Source of the DNA: Corynebacterium genitalium ATCC 33030
GTDB lineage: Bacteria; Actinomycetota; Actinomycetes; Mycobacteriales; Mycobacteriaceae
Direction of reading: 5' to 3'
Assembly: GCF_000143825.1 (NCBI RefSeq)
Contig: NZ_CM000961.1
Coordinates: 1,261,448-1,325,447 of the forward strand
Length of the DNA stretch: 64,000 nt
The notes under the pieces were generated by a model, which saw only the letters and a program-made list of their open reading frames with translations, was not told the origin of the DNA and did no database searches. The translations under genes were made by a program, and so were the position numbers. Below are positions 46,272 to 55,466 of the stretch, piece after piece. Every line of letters starts with the position of its first letter. The stretch's first letter is position 1.

Positions 46272-48194
46272 TTAGAGCTTCACCGGATAATCGCGCTGCT
46301 CAATGCCGGGATCGATGCGGTGCTCGACGAAAATGCCGTGCCAGACCATGAACGCCAGCACGGTCCACAGACGACGCGAGTGGTCGGAGACACCGTCGCG
46401 GTGCTCCTTGAGCATCTCTTCGACTTCGTGCTTGTTGAAGATGTCGTCGGTCTGGGAGTCGCGGATGGTCTGCTGGGCCCAACCGTAGAGCTCGTCGCCG
46501 GCGAGCCAGTGGCGCATAGGCACGGGGAAGCCGAGCTTCTTGCGGTGCAGGACGTGCGGCGGGACGATCTGCTCCATGGCCTTGCGCAGGGCGTATTTGG
46601 TTGTTCCGTCCGCGATCTTCAGATCGTGAGGGATGGTCTCCGCGACAGCGAAGACCTCCTTATCCAGGAACGGCACGCGCAGCTCGAGGGAGTGCGCCAT
46701 GTTGATCTTGTCAGCCTTGACCAGGATGTCGCCGCGCATCCACGTGAACAGGTCCAAGTGCTGCATGCGTGCGACCGGGTCCATGTCGACGGACTCGGCG
46801 TAAATCGGTGCGGTGACCTCGCGGTGGTCCCACTCGCGCTTGGCCCACGGAAGCACTCGGCGCAGCTGGTCGTAGTTGAAGGAGCGCGCGTTACCGTAGT
46901 AGCGATCCTCCATCGGCATCGTTCCGCGCTCAAGCAGTGACTTACCCTTCATTCCCTCAGGCAGAATGTGGCTTAACCGATTGAGGCCCTTGAGCAGGGG
47001 GTCCGGCATCTTCTCGAACGGCGCGAGAGACAGGGGCTCCTTATAGATGGTGTAGCCGCCGAAGAGCTCGTCCGCGCCCTCACCGGACAGGACCACCTTG
47101 ACGTGCTTCCGAGCCTCTTGCGCCACGAAGAAGAGCGGGACGAGCGACGGGTCAGCCACCGGGTCGTCGAGGTACCACATGATCTTCGGGATGGACTCGG
47201 CGTATTCCTCCGGAGAGACGATCTTGACTATGTGTTCAACGCCGATCGCTTCCGCGGACTCAGCCGCGACATCGACCTCGGAGTAACCCTGGCGTTCAAA
47301 ACCGGTGGTGAACGTCAGCAAGTTCGGGTTGTGCCGCTTAGCCAATGTCGCAATAGCGGTCGAGTCAATACCGCCGGAGAGGAAGGAGCCGACGGTCACG
47401 TCTGCGCGCATGTGCTTTGCGACGGAATCTTCCAGGGCGGCGGCAATAGCGTCGAAAAGCTTTTGTTCTTCGCCTTTGATCACCGGCGTGACATTGAACT
47501 GGGGCCGGAAGTAGCGCTCCGCGACGACCTCACCGCCGGGGGTCAGCGTGGCGGTGCATCCAGATTCGAGCCGGCGGATGGCCGCGTGGAGAGATTCCGG
47601 CTCCGGGACGTACTGCAGGTCCACATAATGCTCGATGGCGCGCTTATCCAGGCTCAGATCCAGCCCGAGCTCCGGCGCCATCTCCAGGATGGACTTCTTC
47701 TCCGAGGAGAAGACGGTGCCTGCGTCAGTTGTGGCGTAGTAGAGGGGCTTGATTCCGAACTGGTCGCGGGCAGCGAACACGACCCGGTCCTGGGTGTCCC
47801 AGATGGTGAAGGCGAACATGCCTCGGAGGTGGTTCACCACGTCCTTGCCCCAGTGGTGGTAGCCCACCACGATGGTTTCGGAATCACCGTGCGTGTTGAA
47901 GGTGTAGCCGAGGGCGGACAGCTCATCGCGCAGTTCTATGTAGTTGTAGATCTCACCGTTGAACGTCAGTGCGTAGCGCTGCGGGTTGTCTTCCGGCCCC
48001 CAGCGCAACGGCTGGTGGGAGTGCTCGAGGTCAATGATGGACAGGCGGTTGAAGCCGAAAACTGCGTCATCGTCGTTCCACGTCCCGGCGGCATCTGGGC
48101 CGCGGTGGTGGAAACATGGCAGGGCACGCTCGGTGGCCGCGACGAAGCGGGCAGCGTCCGAATTGCTGCTGAGCATTGCGAGAAGACCGCACAT
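46272..48194 (-). CDS. asnB: Asparagine synthase (glutamine-hydrolysing), LtsA/AsnB type
   Basis: This 640-residue protein has an Ntn glutaminase domain starting at the nucleophile Cys2 (MCGLLAML), with HRGPDAAGTW and FNGEIYNYIELRDEL, and a synthetase domain with the PP-loop GSFLSGGIDSTAIAT. The length equals C. glutamicum LtsA, whose loss makes cells lysozyme-sensitive, so a role in amidating cell-wall or envelope substrates is possible besides asparagine supply. I chose ATG 48194 because Cys must follow Met; AAGGAG lies about 11 bases upstream. It is divergent from ctaC. Confidence 0.93.
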   Translation of the reverse strand: MCGLLAMLSSNSDAARFVAATERALPCFHHRGPDAAGTWNDDDAVFGFNRLSIIDLEHSHQPLRWGPEDNPQRYALTFNGEIYNYIELRDELSALGYTFNTHGDSETIVVGYHHWGKDVVNHLRGMFAFTIWDTQDRVVFAARDQFGIKPLYYATTDAGTVFSSEKKSILEMAPELGLDLSLDKRAIEHYVDLQYVPEPESLHAAIRRLESGCTATLTPGGEVVAERYFRPQFNVTPVIKGEEQKLFDAIAAALEDSVAKHMRADVTVGSFLSGGIDSTAIATLAKRHNPNLLTFTTGFERQGYSEVDVAAESAEAIGVEHIVKIVSPEEYAESIPKIMWYLDDPVADPSLVPLFFVAQEARKHVKVVLSGEGADELFGGYTIYKEPLSLAPFEKMPDPLLKGLNRLSHILPEGMKGKSLLERGTMPMEDRYYGNARSFNYDQLRRVLPWAKREWDHREVTAPIYAESVDMDPVARMQHLDLFTWMRGDILVKADKINMAHSLELRVPFLDKEVFAVAETIPHDLKIADGTTKYALRKAMEQIVPPHVLHRKKLGFPVPMRHWLAGDELYGWAQQTIRDSQTDDIFNKHEVEEMLKEHRDGVSDHSRRLWTVLAFMVWHGIFVEHRIDPGIEQRDYPVKL

Positions 48195-48554
48195 AAGTGG
48201 GTGGCTCCTTAGAAAGAGTTGAGTAAAACTAGCTCCACCCACAATAGATCTGCGGGGCGCCGCTGAGTCTATTGGTGTCGCACCACCTTTAGCCCGTCCC
48301 CGTTAGGGGTGCAACTTCCGATTGATATTCTGCAAGATAAGTGTGACCGCAATTACGCCTGTGGGAAATCTGTGGCGGATCTGCGCACAGTGACTGCAGG
48401 TGACCGGCTAGGACAGCGCCTCTTTGGGGGCTCTGCGTAGGCCGTGGCTCTGCGTCGCCGAAAACGCGGGAGCCGTGCAGGTTAAACATGTGGCGCTGAT
48501 CCTCTATTCTGACTGGGTAGGAATATTCTGTGTGGATAGGAAGGCTTTACACAC
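48195..48554. other. 360-bp control region between asnB and ctaC
   Basis: No gene is apparent. A degenerate CRP/GlxR-like site, TGTGACCGCAATTACG (48342-48357), has two mismatches in the right arm. TAGGAAGG precedes the ctaC GTG. No strong terminator or riboswitch is seen. Confidence 0.4.
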
Positions 48555-49646
48555 GTGGATACGGCAAAGAACCGTGGCCTTGCCAAGAAGCTCTGCTTCG
48601 CAGGGATTATCGCCCTGAGCGGCTTGGGCCTGACGGGCTGTGAGGTCGCACCGCCGAGCGCACTCGGCAACCTGCTGGACATGGGCTGGCCTGACCCGGT
48701 CACCCCTGAAGGTGCCAGCATGTACAACTTCTGGGTCTGGGTCTGGCTCGTTGCCTGGATCATCGGCATCATCATGTGGGCCATCTTCATCTACGCGGTC
48801 TTCGCGTGGAACAGCAAGCGCCGTCAGAAGCAGGGCCACGGTGAGTTCCCGAAGCAGCTGCAGTACAACATCCCGCTCGAGCTGGCGCTGACCATTGTGC
48901 CGATCCTGATCGTCATGGTCCTGTTCTTCTTCACGGTCCAGGCGCAGACCAAGGTTGTGGCCCTGGATAAAGAGCCTGATGTGACTGTCGATGTCACGGC
49001 GTTCCAGTGGAACTGGAAGTTCGGCTACGCGGAGGTCAAGGGAGACCTGTCGCCGGTCGGCGGGGACTATGACGGTAGCGATCTGGAGCGCCAGAAGCTG
49101 GCCGACGAGACCAAGATCGACGACGAGAACATGGTCAACGGCAACCCGATCCACGGCCAGTCTTCGAACGACCAGTCCTACCTCAACTACAACCTGATTG
49201 AGACTGTCGGTTCCACCGAGGAAGTTCCGGTTCTGGTTCTGCCGACCGACACAGCGATCGAGTTCCGTCTCGCATCCAGCGATGTGAGCCACGCCTTCTG
49301 GGTTCCGGAGTTCCTGTTCAAGCGCGATGCTTACTCTCACCCGGAGATGAACCAGCAGGAGCGCAGCTTCCAGATCGAGGAGATCACCGAGACCGGTTCC
49401 TTCGTCGGCCGCTGTGCTGAGATGTGCGGTACCTACCACGCAATGATGAACTTCGAAATCCGTGCGGTCACGCCGGATCAGTTCCGCGAGTACATGGACT
49501 TCCGCCACAACAACCCCGAAGCATCCAACTCCGAGGCTCTCGAGGCCATCGGCGAGGAGCCGTTCGCTACGTCCACCCGCCCGTTCAACTCCGACCGCAC
49601 CGGCACGCGCGACGGAAACAACGCCGTCGACAACGTCGGCATCTAA
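48555..49646 (+). CDS. ctaC: Cytochrome c oxidase subunit II
   Basis: This 363-residue lipoprotein subunit of the aa3 oxidase has a lipobox LGLTGC, giving a lipidated Cys29. Two membrane helices follow (about 57-80 and 100-125), then the CuA domain with ligands Cys287, Cys291 and His295 in GRCAEMCGTYHAMM and an upstream His in DVSHAFWVPEF. The large insert between the second helix and the CuA domain is typical of actinobacterial bc1-aa3 supercomplexes. The GTG start follows AAGG. It forms a unit with ctaF, 19 bases downstream. Confidence 0.95.
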   Translation: MDTAKNRGLAKKLCFAGIIALSGLGLTGCEVAPPSALGNLLDMGWPDPVTPEGASMYNFWVWVWLVAWIIGIIMWAIFIYAVFAWNSKRRQKQGHGEFPKQLQYNIPLELALTIVPILIVMVLFFFTVQAQTKVVALDKEPDVTVDVTAFQWNWKFGYAEVKGDLSPVGGDYDGSDLERQKLADETKIDDENMVNGNPIHGQSSNDQSYLNYNLIETVGSTEEVPVLVLPTDTAIEFRLASSDVSHAFWVPEFLFKRDAYSHPEMNQQERSFQIEEITETGSFVGRCAEMCGTYHAMMNFEIRAVTPDQFREYMDFRHNNPEASNSEALEAIGEEPFATSTRPFNSDRTGTRDGNNAVDNVGI

Positions 49647-49665
49647 GAGAGGCTAGGTACACATC

Positions 49666-50097
49666 ATGGGTGCAGGATCAAAGGTCTTCTACGGAATCGG
49701 CGTCTTCATCGCGGTCATTGCGGTGCTCTACGCCCTGGGCACTAACTTCGTCGGCGACGACGCGTACATGGGCGGCTACGAATGGGCCGGCGGTGTGGCC
49801 CTGGTTCTCGCAGCTGCTTTCTCCTTCATGCTCGGCGGTTACCTTCACTTCACCGAACGTCGCATCGATATCCTCCCGGAGGACTGGGAGGAAGCAGAGG
49901 TTGAGGACGGCGCTGGTGTTTTGGGCTTCTTCTCCCCGAACTCCGTCTGGCCGATGGTGATGACTGGTGGCATTACCCTCATGGCTTTCGGGATCTGCTT
50001 CTGGCAGCTGTGGCTTCTGGCCCTTGGTGTCGTCGTGCTCATCTGGGGCGTGACGATGCTGAACCTGCAGTACGGTATCCCCCGCGAGAAGCACTAA
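49666..50097 (+). CDS. ctaF: Cytochrome c oxidase subunit 4 (actinobacterial type)
   Basis: This 143-residue small subunit of the aa3 oxidase has four membrane helices (about 8-28, 41-60, 92-110, 112-130). RRIDILPEDWEEAEVEDGAGVLGFF and SPNSVWPM are characteristic of the actinobacterial CtaF loop. It follows ctaC in all Corynebacteriales. The start has GAGAGG upstream, and a strong terminator follows the stop. Confidence 0.93.
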   Translation: MGAGSKVFYGIGVFIAVIAVLYALGTNFVGDDAYMGGYEWAGGVALVLAAAFSFMLGGYLHFTERRIDILPEDWEEAEVEDGAGVLGFFSPNSVWPMVMTGGITLMAFGICFWQLWLLALGVVVLIWGVTMLNLQYGIPREKH

Positions 50098-50128
50098 GAC
50101 TTCGCCGCAAAGGCGAACGTAACTTCCG

Positions 50129-50168
50129 CCCCCACGCCCCGTGGCGTGGGGGTTTCCATTTTTCTATT
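50129..50168 (+). terminator. Terminator after ctaC-ctaF
   Basis: CCCCCACGCC (50129-50138) pairs with GGCGTGGGGG (50143-50152), followed by TTTCCATTTTTC. Confidence 0.85.
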
Positions 50169-50248
50169 GGGGCAGACCAACCTTTCGGTCGATGGGGTGA
50201 GGGGTCATCCGAAAGTTGATGGGGGTGCACGTTTCTGCAGGCCGAATG

Positions 50249-50264
50249 TGTGAATCCAGTCACA
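50249..50264. promoter_or_regulatory. GlxR (CRP-type) binding site candidate upstream of ctaE
   Basis: TGTGAATCCAGTCACA has two perfect TGTGA/TCACA arms with a 6-base spacer. It lies 270 bases upstream of the ctaE start. GlxR is reported to control cytochrome oxidase genes in C. glutamicum. Confidence 0.65.
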
Positions 50265-50434
50265 CGCGGGAACTAAGACGTTCGTGGCGCACGTTCGCTT
50301 AGCGGCGTTCCCGCAGTGGGGTGAGAATGGTGCCGCGTTAGGGGAATCGCGGCTCAAGCTATGACCTGCACGGATGACCGTCGTAAAGCACCGCGAAATA
50401 GTTCCCGGACGGATGCGTGGCTGCGACACGCGGA

Positions 50435-50475
50435 ATGTGAGCAGAAATACGGGCAGGTCCGTGAACTGCTCACAT
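50435..50475. promoter_or_regulatory. 10-bp inverted repeat in the ctaE control region
   Basis: ATGTGAGCAG (50435-50444) and CTGCTCACAT (50466-50475) are perfect inverted arms, 31 bases centre to centre, lying about 60-100 bases before the predicted ctaE transcript start. The arms contain TGTGA and TCACA halves. Confidence 0.5.
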
Positions 50476-50520
50476 GAAAAACTCGGGGGTAAACAAGGTG
50501 ACTTTAGGGTTCAAAAGCGG

Positions 50521-50526
50521 GATACT
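50521..50526 (+). promoter_or_regulatory. -10 box, leaderless ctaE
   Basis: GATACT lies 7 bases before the GTG at 50534. It is a one-base departure from a TANNNT box at the first position. Confidence 0.4.
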
Positions 50527-50533
50527 AATACGC

Positions 50534-51154
50534 GTGACGACTGCAACAACGAACCCAGGTATGGCGACTTCGCCCGACCGTTTGCCGGTGCTGAACCGAC
50601 CGAACATGGTCAGCGTCGGAACGATCGTGTTCCTCGCCCAAGAATTGATGTTCTTCGCCGGCTTGTTCGCGATGTACTTCACCTCGCGTGCAAACGGCAT
50701 GAAAACTGGTGATTGGGCTGTTCAAACCGATCACCTCAACGTTCTCTTCGGAACGATCATCACCATTGTGCTGGTGACCTCCTCGGTCACCTCGCAGCTT
50801 GGTGTGTTCGCCGCAGAGAAGGGTGATGTCTTCGGGCTGCGCAAGTGGTTCACCGTGACCATCGCCCTGGGCGTGATCTTCCTGGGTCTGGTCGCCTACG
50901 AGTGGGCTGAGATGGTCATGCACGGCGTGACCCCGCAGTCCAGCGTCTACGGGTCGGTGTTCTACATCATCACCGGCTTCCACATGGCGCACGTGACCGC
51001 GGGCATCATCGCGTTCTGCATTGTCATGGCCCGCGTGGCCAAGTCGAAGTTCACCCCGGCGCAGGCAACTGCGGCCATGGTGACCTCCTACTACTGGCAC
51101 TTCGTCGACGTCATTTGGATCGGCGTGTTCGTTACTCTCTACCTCGTTCAGTAG
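50534..51154 (+). CDS. ctaE: Cytochrome c oxidase subunit III
   Basis: This 206-residue protein has five predicted membrane helices. RPNMVSVGTIVFLAQELMFF, TSSVTSQLGVFAAEKGDVFG and VTSYYWHFVDVIWIG are conserved blocks of subunit III. GTG 50534 (VTTATTNPGM) is chosen because homologues begin here and the leaderless promoter fits; upstream in-frame codons would add about 20 unconserved residues. It is the first gene of the ctaE-qcrCAB cluster, with qcrC 69 bases downstream. Confidence 0.94.
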   Translation: MTTATTNPGMATSPDRLPVLNRPNMVSVGTIVFLAQELMFFAGLFAMYFTSRANGMKTGDWAVQTDHLNVLFGTIITIVLVTSSVTSQLGVFAAEKGDVFGLRKWFTVTIALGVIFLGLVAYEWAEMVMHGVTPQSSVYGSVFYIITGFHMAHVTAGIIAFCIVMARVAKSKFTPAQATAAMVTSYYWHFVDVIWIGVFVTLYLVQ

Positions 51155-51223
51155 CTGCCCACACGGGCACTCGCTCGCACGCAGCACGCTGATTGAAAAT
51201 CTGATTTCGCTAAAGGGAACAAC

Positions 51224-52072
51224 ATGGATAACACCCCCAAGAAGGCGCGTAACCGCCGCAAGCTGCGCAGGTCCGCTGCCGGCGCGATGGCGTTGACGTT
51301 TGGTCTCACGGGTGCCGGCCTGCTTGCGTCCGCCCTGACTCCGGACGCACAGGTCGCCACCGCCCAGCGCGACGACCAGGCAATGATCCAAGAGGGCAAG
51401 GACCTCTACGACGTTGCTTGCATCACCTGCCACGGCGCTAACCTCCAGGGCGTCAAGGACCGCGGTCCGTCCCTGATCGGTACCGGTGAAGGTGCCGTGT
51501 ACTTCCAGGTGCACTCCGGCCGCATGCCGATGATGTCGAATGACGCTCAGGCTGAGCGTAAGAAGCCGCGCTACACCGAGGCGCAGACCCTCGCCATCGC
51601 CGCGTATGTTGCAGCAAACGGTGGCGGCCCGGAGCTGGTCTACAACGAGGACGGCTCTGTCGCTATGGAGGAGCTGCGCGGTAAGAACTACGACGGACAG
51701 ATTCAGGCTGACGACGTTGCACGCGGATCGGAGCTGTTCCGCCTCAACTGTGCGTCCTGCCACAACTTCACTGGCCGTGGTGGCGCGCTGTCCTCCGGTA
51801 AGTACGCGCCGGTCCTGGACCCTGCCAACGAGCAGGAGATTTACCAGGCAATGCTGACTGGTCCGCAGAACATGCCGAAGTTCTCTGACCGCCAGCTCAC
51901 CGCGGACGAGAAGAAGGACATCATCGCCTTCATCAAGTCCGCCAAGGAGACCCCGAGCCCCTCGGGTTGGTCGCTTGGCGGTATCGGCCCCGTTTCTGAG
52001 GGCCTTGCAATGTGGATCATCGGTGTCACCCTGGTCGGCGCCGCTGCAATGTGGATTGGATCGCGCTCATGA
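51224..52072 (+). CDS. qcrC: Cytochrome bc1 complex dihaem cytochrome c subunit
   Basis: This 282-residue cytochrome cc has an N-terminal membrane/signal helix (about 17-40), two CXXCH haem sites at Cys66-His70 (CITCH) and Cys176-His180 (CASCH), and a C-terminal membrane anchor (about 257-280). It passes electrons directly from the bc1 complex to subunit II of the oxidase, replacing a soluble cytochrome c. The stop overlaps the ATG of qcrA by ATGA. Confidence 0.96.
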   Translation: MDNTPKKARNRRKLRRSAAGAMALTFGLTGAGLLASALTPDAQVATAQRDDQAMIQEGKDLYDVACITCHGANLQGVKDRGPSLIGTGEGAVYFQVHSGRMPMMSNDAQAERKKPRYTEAQTLAIAAYVAANGGGPELVYNEDGSVAMEELRGKNYDGQIQADDVARGSELFRLNCASCHNFTGRGGALSSGKYAPVLDPANEQEIYQAMLTGPQNMPKFSDRQLTADEKKDIIAFIKSAKETPSPSGWSLGGIGPVSEGLAMWIIGVTLVGAAAMWIGSRS

Positions 52073-53292
52073 GCAATGAAGTGAAGAAGGATTACACAGA
52101 CAAAGAGCTCGATCGCATGAGCAATGCCGAGCTGGCTGCCCTGGGCACCGAGCTCGACGACGTGACGGTCGCGTACCGCAAGGAACGCTGGCCGATTGAG
52201 GATGACCCGGCAGAGAAGCGCGCTGCGCGCGGCATCATGGTCTGGCTGATCATCTCGATCGTCATGGGCCTGGCATTCCTGGGCGTTTACCTCTTCTGGC
52301 CGTGGGAGCCCCGCTTCCACGGTGACGAAGGCCTGTGGATGTACACCATGTACACCCCTTTGCTCGGCCTGACCTCTGGCCTGGCGCTTGCATCTCTGGG
52401 CTTCGCTGTCGTCCAGTACGTCAAGAAGTTCATCCCGGAAGAAATCGCGGTACAGCGTCGCCACGACGGCCGCTCCTCCGAGCTGGACCGCCGCACGACC
52501 ACTGCGCTTCTTAACGATGCATGGCAGACCTCCACCCTTGGTCGCCGCAAGGTGATGCAGGGTCTCCTCGGTGGTGCTGGCCTGCTTGCTGGCCTGGCCA
52601 TCATCGCCCCGCTCGGCGGCGTGATCAAGAACCCGTGGCGTCCCCGCCACGCCATGAACTACGAAGGCGACGGCACCTTGTGGACCCAGGGTTGGTCCAT
52701 GGCGCGTGAAGGCAAGAAGCTTTACCTGGGCCGCGACACCGGTGCGATCGCCGAGCTGCACGACAGTGACGCCGGCAAGCACTACACCACGGCTGGTGTG
52801 TCCCGCCTGGTGCGCATGCGCCCCGAGGACTTGGACGCAGCTTCCATGGAGACGGTCTTCCCGCTCCTGGAGCAGGACGTTAACGACGGCGATGACTACA
52901 ACCCGGACCTGGACGTGTACGAGAACCACATGCACTCCATCCACGGCCCGCGCAATGCGGTCATGCTGATCCGCCTGCGTTCCTCCGACGCTGCCGCAGT
53001 GGTGGAGCGCCAAGGTCAGGAAGACTTCCACTACGGCGATTACTACGCCTACTCCAAGATCTGTACGCACATCGGTTGCCCGACCTCCTTGTACGAGGCT
53101 CAGACCAACCGCATCCTGTGCCCGTGCCACCAGTCGCAGTTCGATGCACTGCAGCACGGCAAGCCGATCTTCGGTCCAGCTGCGCGCGCTCTGCCGCAGC
53201 TGCCGATTGAGATCGACGAAGATGGTTACCTCATCGCCCGCGGGGACTTCATTGAGCCCGTCGGCCCGGCATTCTGGGAGCGTAAGTCCTAA
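52069..53292 (+). CDS. qcrA: Cytochrome bc1 complex Rieske iron-sulfur subunit
   Basis: This 407-residue protein has three N-terminal membrane helices (about 55-78, 90-115, 165-190) and a C-terminal Rieske domain. The cluster ligands are Cys332 and His334 in CTHIGC, and Cys351 and His354 in CPCHQSQF. Three helices instead of one are typical of actinobacterial QcrA. Start ATG 52069 overlaps the qcrC stop. The stop shares one base with the qcrB ATG (TAATG). All three qcr genes are therefore translationally coupled. Confidence 0.96.
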   Translation: MSNEVKKDYTDKELDRMSNAELAALGTELDDVTVAYRKERWPIEDDPAEKRAARGIMVWLIISIVMGLAFLGVYLFWPWEPRFHGDEGLWMYTMYTPLLGLTSGLALASLGFAVVQYVKKFIPEEIAVQRRHDGRSSELDRRTTTALLNDAWQTSTLGRRKVMQGLLGGAGLLAGLAIIAPLGGVIKNPWRPRHAMNYEGDGTLWTQGWSMAREGKKLYLGRDTGAIAELHDSDAGKHYTTAGVSRLVRMRPEDLDAASMETVFPLLEQDVNDGDDYNPDLDVYENHMHSIHGPRNAVMLIRLRSSDAAAVVERQGQEDFHYGDYYAYSKICTHIGCPTSLYEAQTNRILCPCHQSQFDALQHGKPIFGPAARALPQLPIEIDEDGYLIARGDFIEPVGPAFWERKS

Positions 53293-54923
53293 TGAGCACT
53301 AAACTCAGTCAAGCTGCTGACAATATTGATTCGCGCTACACGATCTCGGGTGTCCTGCGCCCGCAGCTGAACAAGGTCTTTCCGACGCACTGGTCCTTCA
53401 TGCTCGGCGAGATGGCCTTGTACAGCTTCATCATCCTGCTGCTGACAGGTGTGTACCTGGCGCTCTTCTTCGACCCGTCGATCACGAAGGTGATCTACGA
53501 CGGCGGGTACCTCCCGCTCAACGGCGTGGAGATGTCGCGTGCATACGCGACTGCCCTGGACATTTCCTTCGAGGTCCGCGGTGGTCTGTTCATCCGCCAG
53601 ATGCACCACTGGGCTGCGCTCATGTTCATGATGGCGATGTTCGCCCACATGCTGCGCATCTTCTTCACCGGTGCATTCCGTCGCCCGCGCGAAGCCAACT
53701 GGATCATCGGTGTTGTCCTGATTCTGCTGGGCATGATCGAGGGCTTCCTCGGTTACTCCCTGCCGGATGACCTGCTTTCCGGTGTCGGTCTGCGCATTAT
53801 GTCCGCGATCATCGTGGGCCTGCCGATCATCGGCACCTGGATCCACTGGGCAATCTTCGGCGGCGACTTCCCGTCCGACCTCATGCTGGACCGCTTCTAC
53901 ATCATGCACGTGCTGATCCTGCCGGGCATCATCCTCGCGCTGATTGCCGGACACCTGCTGATGGTCTGGTTCCAGAAGCACACCCAGTTCCCTGGCCCGG
54001 GCCGCACCGAGAACAACGTTGTGGGTATCCGCATTCTGCCGGTCTTCGCAGTTAAGGCTGTCGGTTTCGGCCTGCTGGTCTTCGGTGTCCTCGCGCTGAT
54101 GGCCGGTGTCACTACCATTAACGCGATTTGGAACCTCGGCCCCTACAACCCGTCGCAGGTGTCCGCTGGTTCTCAGCCTGACGTCTACATGCTGTGGACG
54201 GATGGTGCCGCCCGTGTCATGCCGGCGTGGGAGCTCTACTTGGGTAACTACACCATCCCGGGCGTGTTCTGGGTGGCACTGATGGCAGGCCTCATGGTGG
54301 TGCTGTTGCTGCTGTATCCTTTCCTGGAGAAGAAGATGCTTGGCGACGACGCGCACCACAACCTCTTGCAGCGTCCCCGCGACGTTCCTGTCCGCACCGG
54401 TATCGGTGTCATGGGCATCACCTTCTTCCTGCTGCTGACATTGTCCGGTGGTAACGACCTGTTTGCTTACCACTTCCAGATCTCGCTTAACGCGATGACC
54501 TGGGTTGGCCGTATAGGTTTGATCGTGCTGCCGCCGCTGGCGTACTTCATCACCTACCGCATTTGCGTCGGTCTCCAGCGCTCTGACCGTGAGGTCCTGG
54601 AGCACGGTATTGAGACCGGTGTGATCAAGAAGCTGCCGAATGGTGCCTTCGTCGAGGTTCACCAGCCGATTGGCCCGGTGGACGAGCACGGCCACCAGAT
54701 CCCGCTCGAGTACGCGGGCGCTGTTGTTCCGAAGCAGATGAACCAGCTCGGTTACGCCGACTCGGAGACCTCCGGCACGTTCAGCCCGGATGATCCGGCG
54801 ATCACTGCGCGCCGCAACGAGATCGCGCGCCAGAACCACCACGAAGAGGTGGAGACGCTGCGTGCGCTGGAGGCAGAGAAGAACTCTGTCGACCGCGACG
54901 CCGGTACTAAGAGCAAGCGTTAG
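53292..54923 (+). CDS. qcrB: Cytochrome bc1 complex cytochrome b subunit
   Basis: This 543-residue cytochrome b has eight or more membrane helices. Haem-binding histidines lie in [17 protein letters not shown] and [12 protein letters not shown]. The segment [13 protein letters not shown] is close to the Qo site, and the PEWYFLxY-type region is represented by [12 protein letters not shown]. The C-terminal 110 residues form a polar cytoplasmic extension typical of actinobacteria. It is the target class of the anti-tubercular drug Q203. A terminator follows. Confidence 0.95.
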   Translation: MSTKLSQAADNIDSRYTISGVLRPQLNKVFPTHWSFMLGEMALYSFIILLLTGVYLALFFDPSITKVIYDGGYLPLNGVEMSRAYATALDISFEVRGGLFIRQMHHWAALMFMMAMFAHMLRIFFTGAFRRPREANWIIGVVLILLGMIEGFLGYSLPDDLLSGVGLRIMSAIIVGLPIIGTWIHWAIFGGDFPSDLMLDRFYIMHVLILPGIILALIAGHLLMVWFQKHTQFPGPGRTENNVVGIRILPVFAVKAVGFGLLVFGVLALMAGVTTINAIWNLGPYNPSQVSAGSQPDVYMLWTDGAARVMPAWELYLGNYTIPGVFWVALMAGLMVVLLLLYPFLEKKMLGDDAHHNLLQRPRDVPVRTGIGVMGITFFLLLTLSGGNDLFAYHFQISLNAMTWVGRIGLIVLPPLAYFITYRICVGLQRSDREVLEHGIETGVIKKLPNGAFVEVHQPIGPVDEHGHQIPLEYAGAVVPKQMNQLGYADSETSGTFSPDDPAITARRNEIARQNHHEEVETLRALEAEKNSVDRDAGTKSKR

Positions 54924-54940
54924 AGCCATTAGCGCATAAC

Positions 54941-54992
54941 GCCGAGGCCCCTCTGACTGCCCAAAAGCGGGTGGGGGAGGGGCCTTTGGCTT
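54941..54992 (+). terminator. Terminator after qcrB
   Basis: GAGGCCCCTC (54944-54953) pairs with GAGGGGCCTT (54977-54986) around a larger loop, followed by TTGGCTTG. It ends the ctaE-qcrCAB transcript. Confidence 0.7.
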
Positions 54993-55017
54993 GTAACAAA
55001 ACCATAAAGACATCTAC

Positions 55018-55033
55018 TGTGAGCAGGATCACA
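55018..55033. promoter_or_regulatory. GlxR (CRP-type) binding site candidate upstream of the NlpC/P60 gene
   Basis: TGTGAGCAGGATCACA has perfect TGTGA/TCACA arms and a 6-base spacer. It lies about 230 bases before the start of the riboswitch and is the only other perfect site of this type seen in the window. Confidence 0.6.
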
Positions 55034-55267
55034 TTAGAAAGTTTTGGCGTCAATCATCGCTTTCTGCCGGCCTTGGACGTAACGTCATTCCGCAGCAAAC
55101 GTGCTGGTGACAGGCCCGCAGTAGGCCGTCACACGCTAAAGCAGGTTGGCATGGAGGGGCTCGAGGCGTCGGTTTTTCGGGGCGCCGGGGAAAATAACGA
55201 AAAAATAACGGGCGCGCCGTTGGACAATGCTTGTGTCCGTTTCGTAACCTAGCTGAGACCTTGTAGC

Positions 55268-55443
55268 CACGAAGGCGCAAGCGACATTTGAACCACATAG
55301 AGCCGAGTTCTAGGACCCCTATGGTCCGGAAGCCGGGGAACCATGACTTCCCTGGGGTGAACGGGGCGCAAGGAGCGCGCAAGCGCAGGAGCGTCCTAGA
55401 GGTGACTTCCCGCACCGAACCCGACAGCTAACCCGGTAGGCGC
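55268..55443 (+). ncRNA. c-di-AMP riboswitch (ydaO/yuaA class)
   Basis: The leader of the first NlpC/P60 gene contains the conserved pieces of the ydaO class: AGCCGAGTTC (55301-55310), GGGGAACCAT, GGGGTGAACGGGG and, near the 3' end, CCGAACCCGACAGCTAACC followed by CGGTAGGCGC. The 3' end lies 23 bases before the GTG start. In actinobacteria this class controls cell-wall hydrolase genes. The 5' limit is approximate. A promoter with TTGGAC and TAACCT (55220-55250) would produce a transcript containing the full element. Confidence 0.88.
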
Positions 55444-55466
55444 AACTGGAGATATGGAGTTTATAA

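Noticed and set aside
48342..48357. GlxR site before ctaC
   Set aside because: The right arm has two mismatches to TCACA, too weak to call as a site.
50525..53157. Long minus-strand frames opposite ctaE, qcrC and qcrA
   Set aside because: They oppose genes with haem, Rieske and oxidase signatures and have no homology I can see.
53289..55013. Open frame of 574 codons on the minus strand
   Set aside because: It is antisense to qcrB, with low-complexity charged sequence (His/Gln/Asp-rich), and has no motif.
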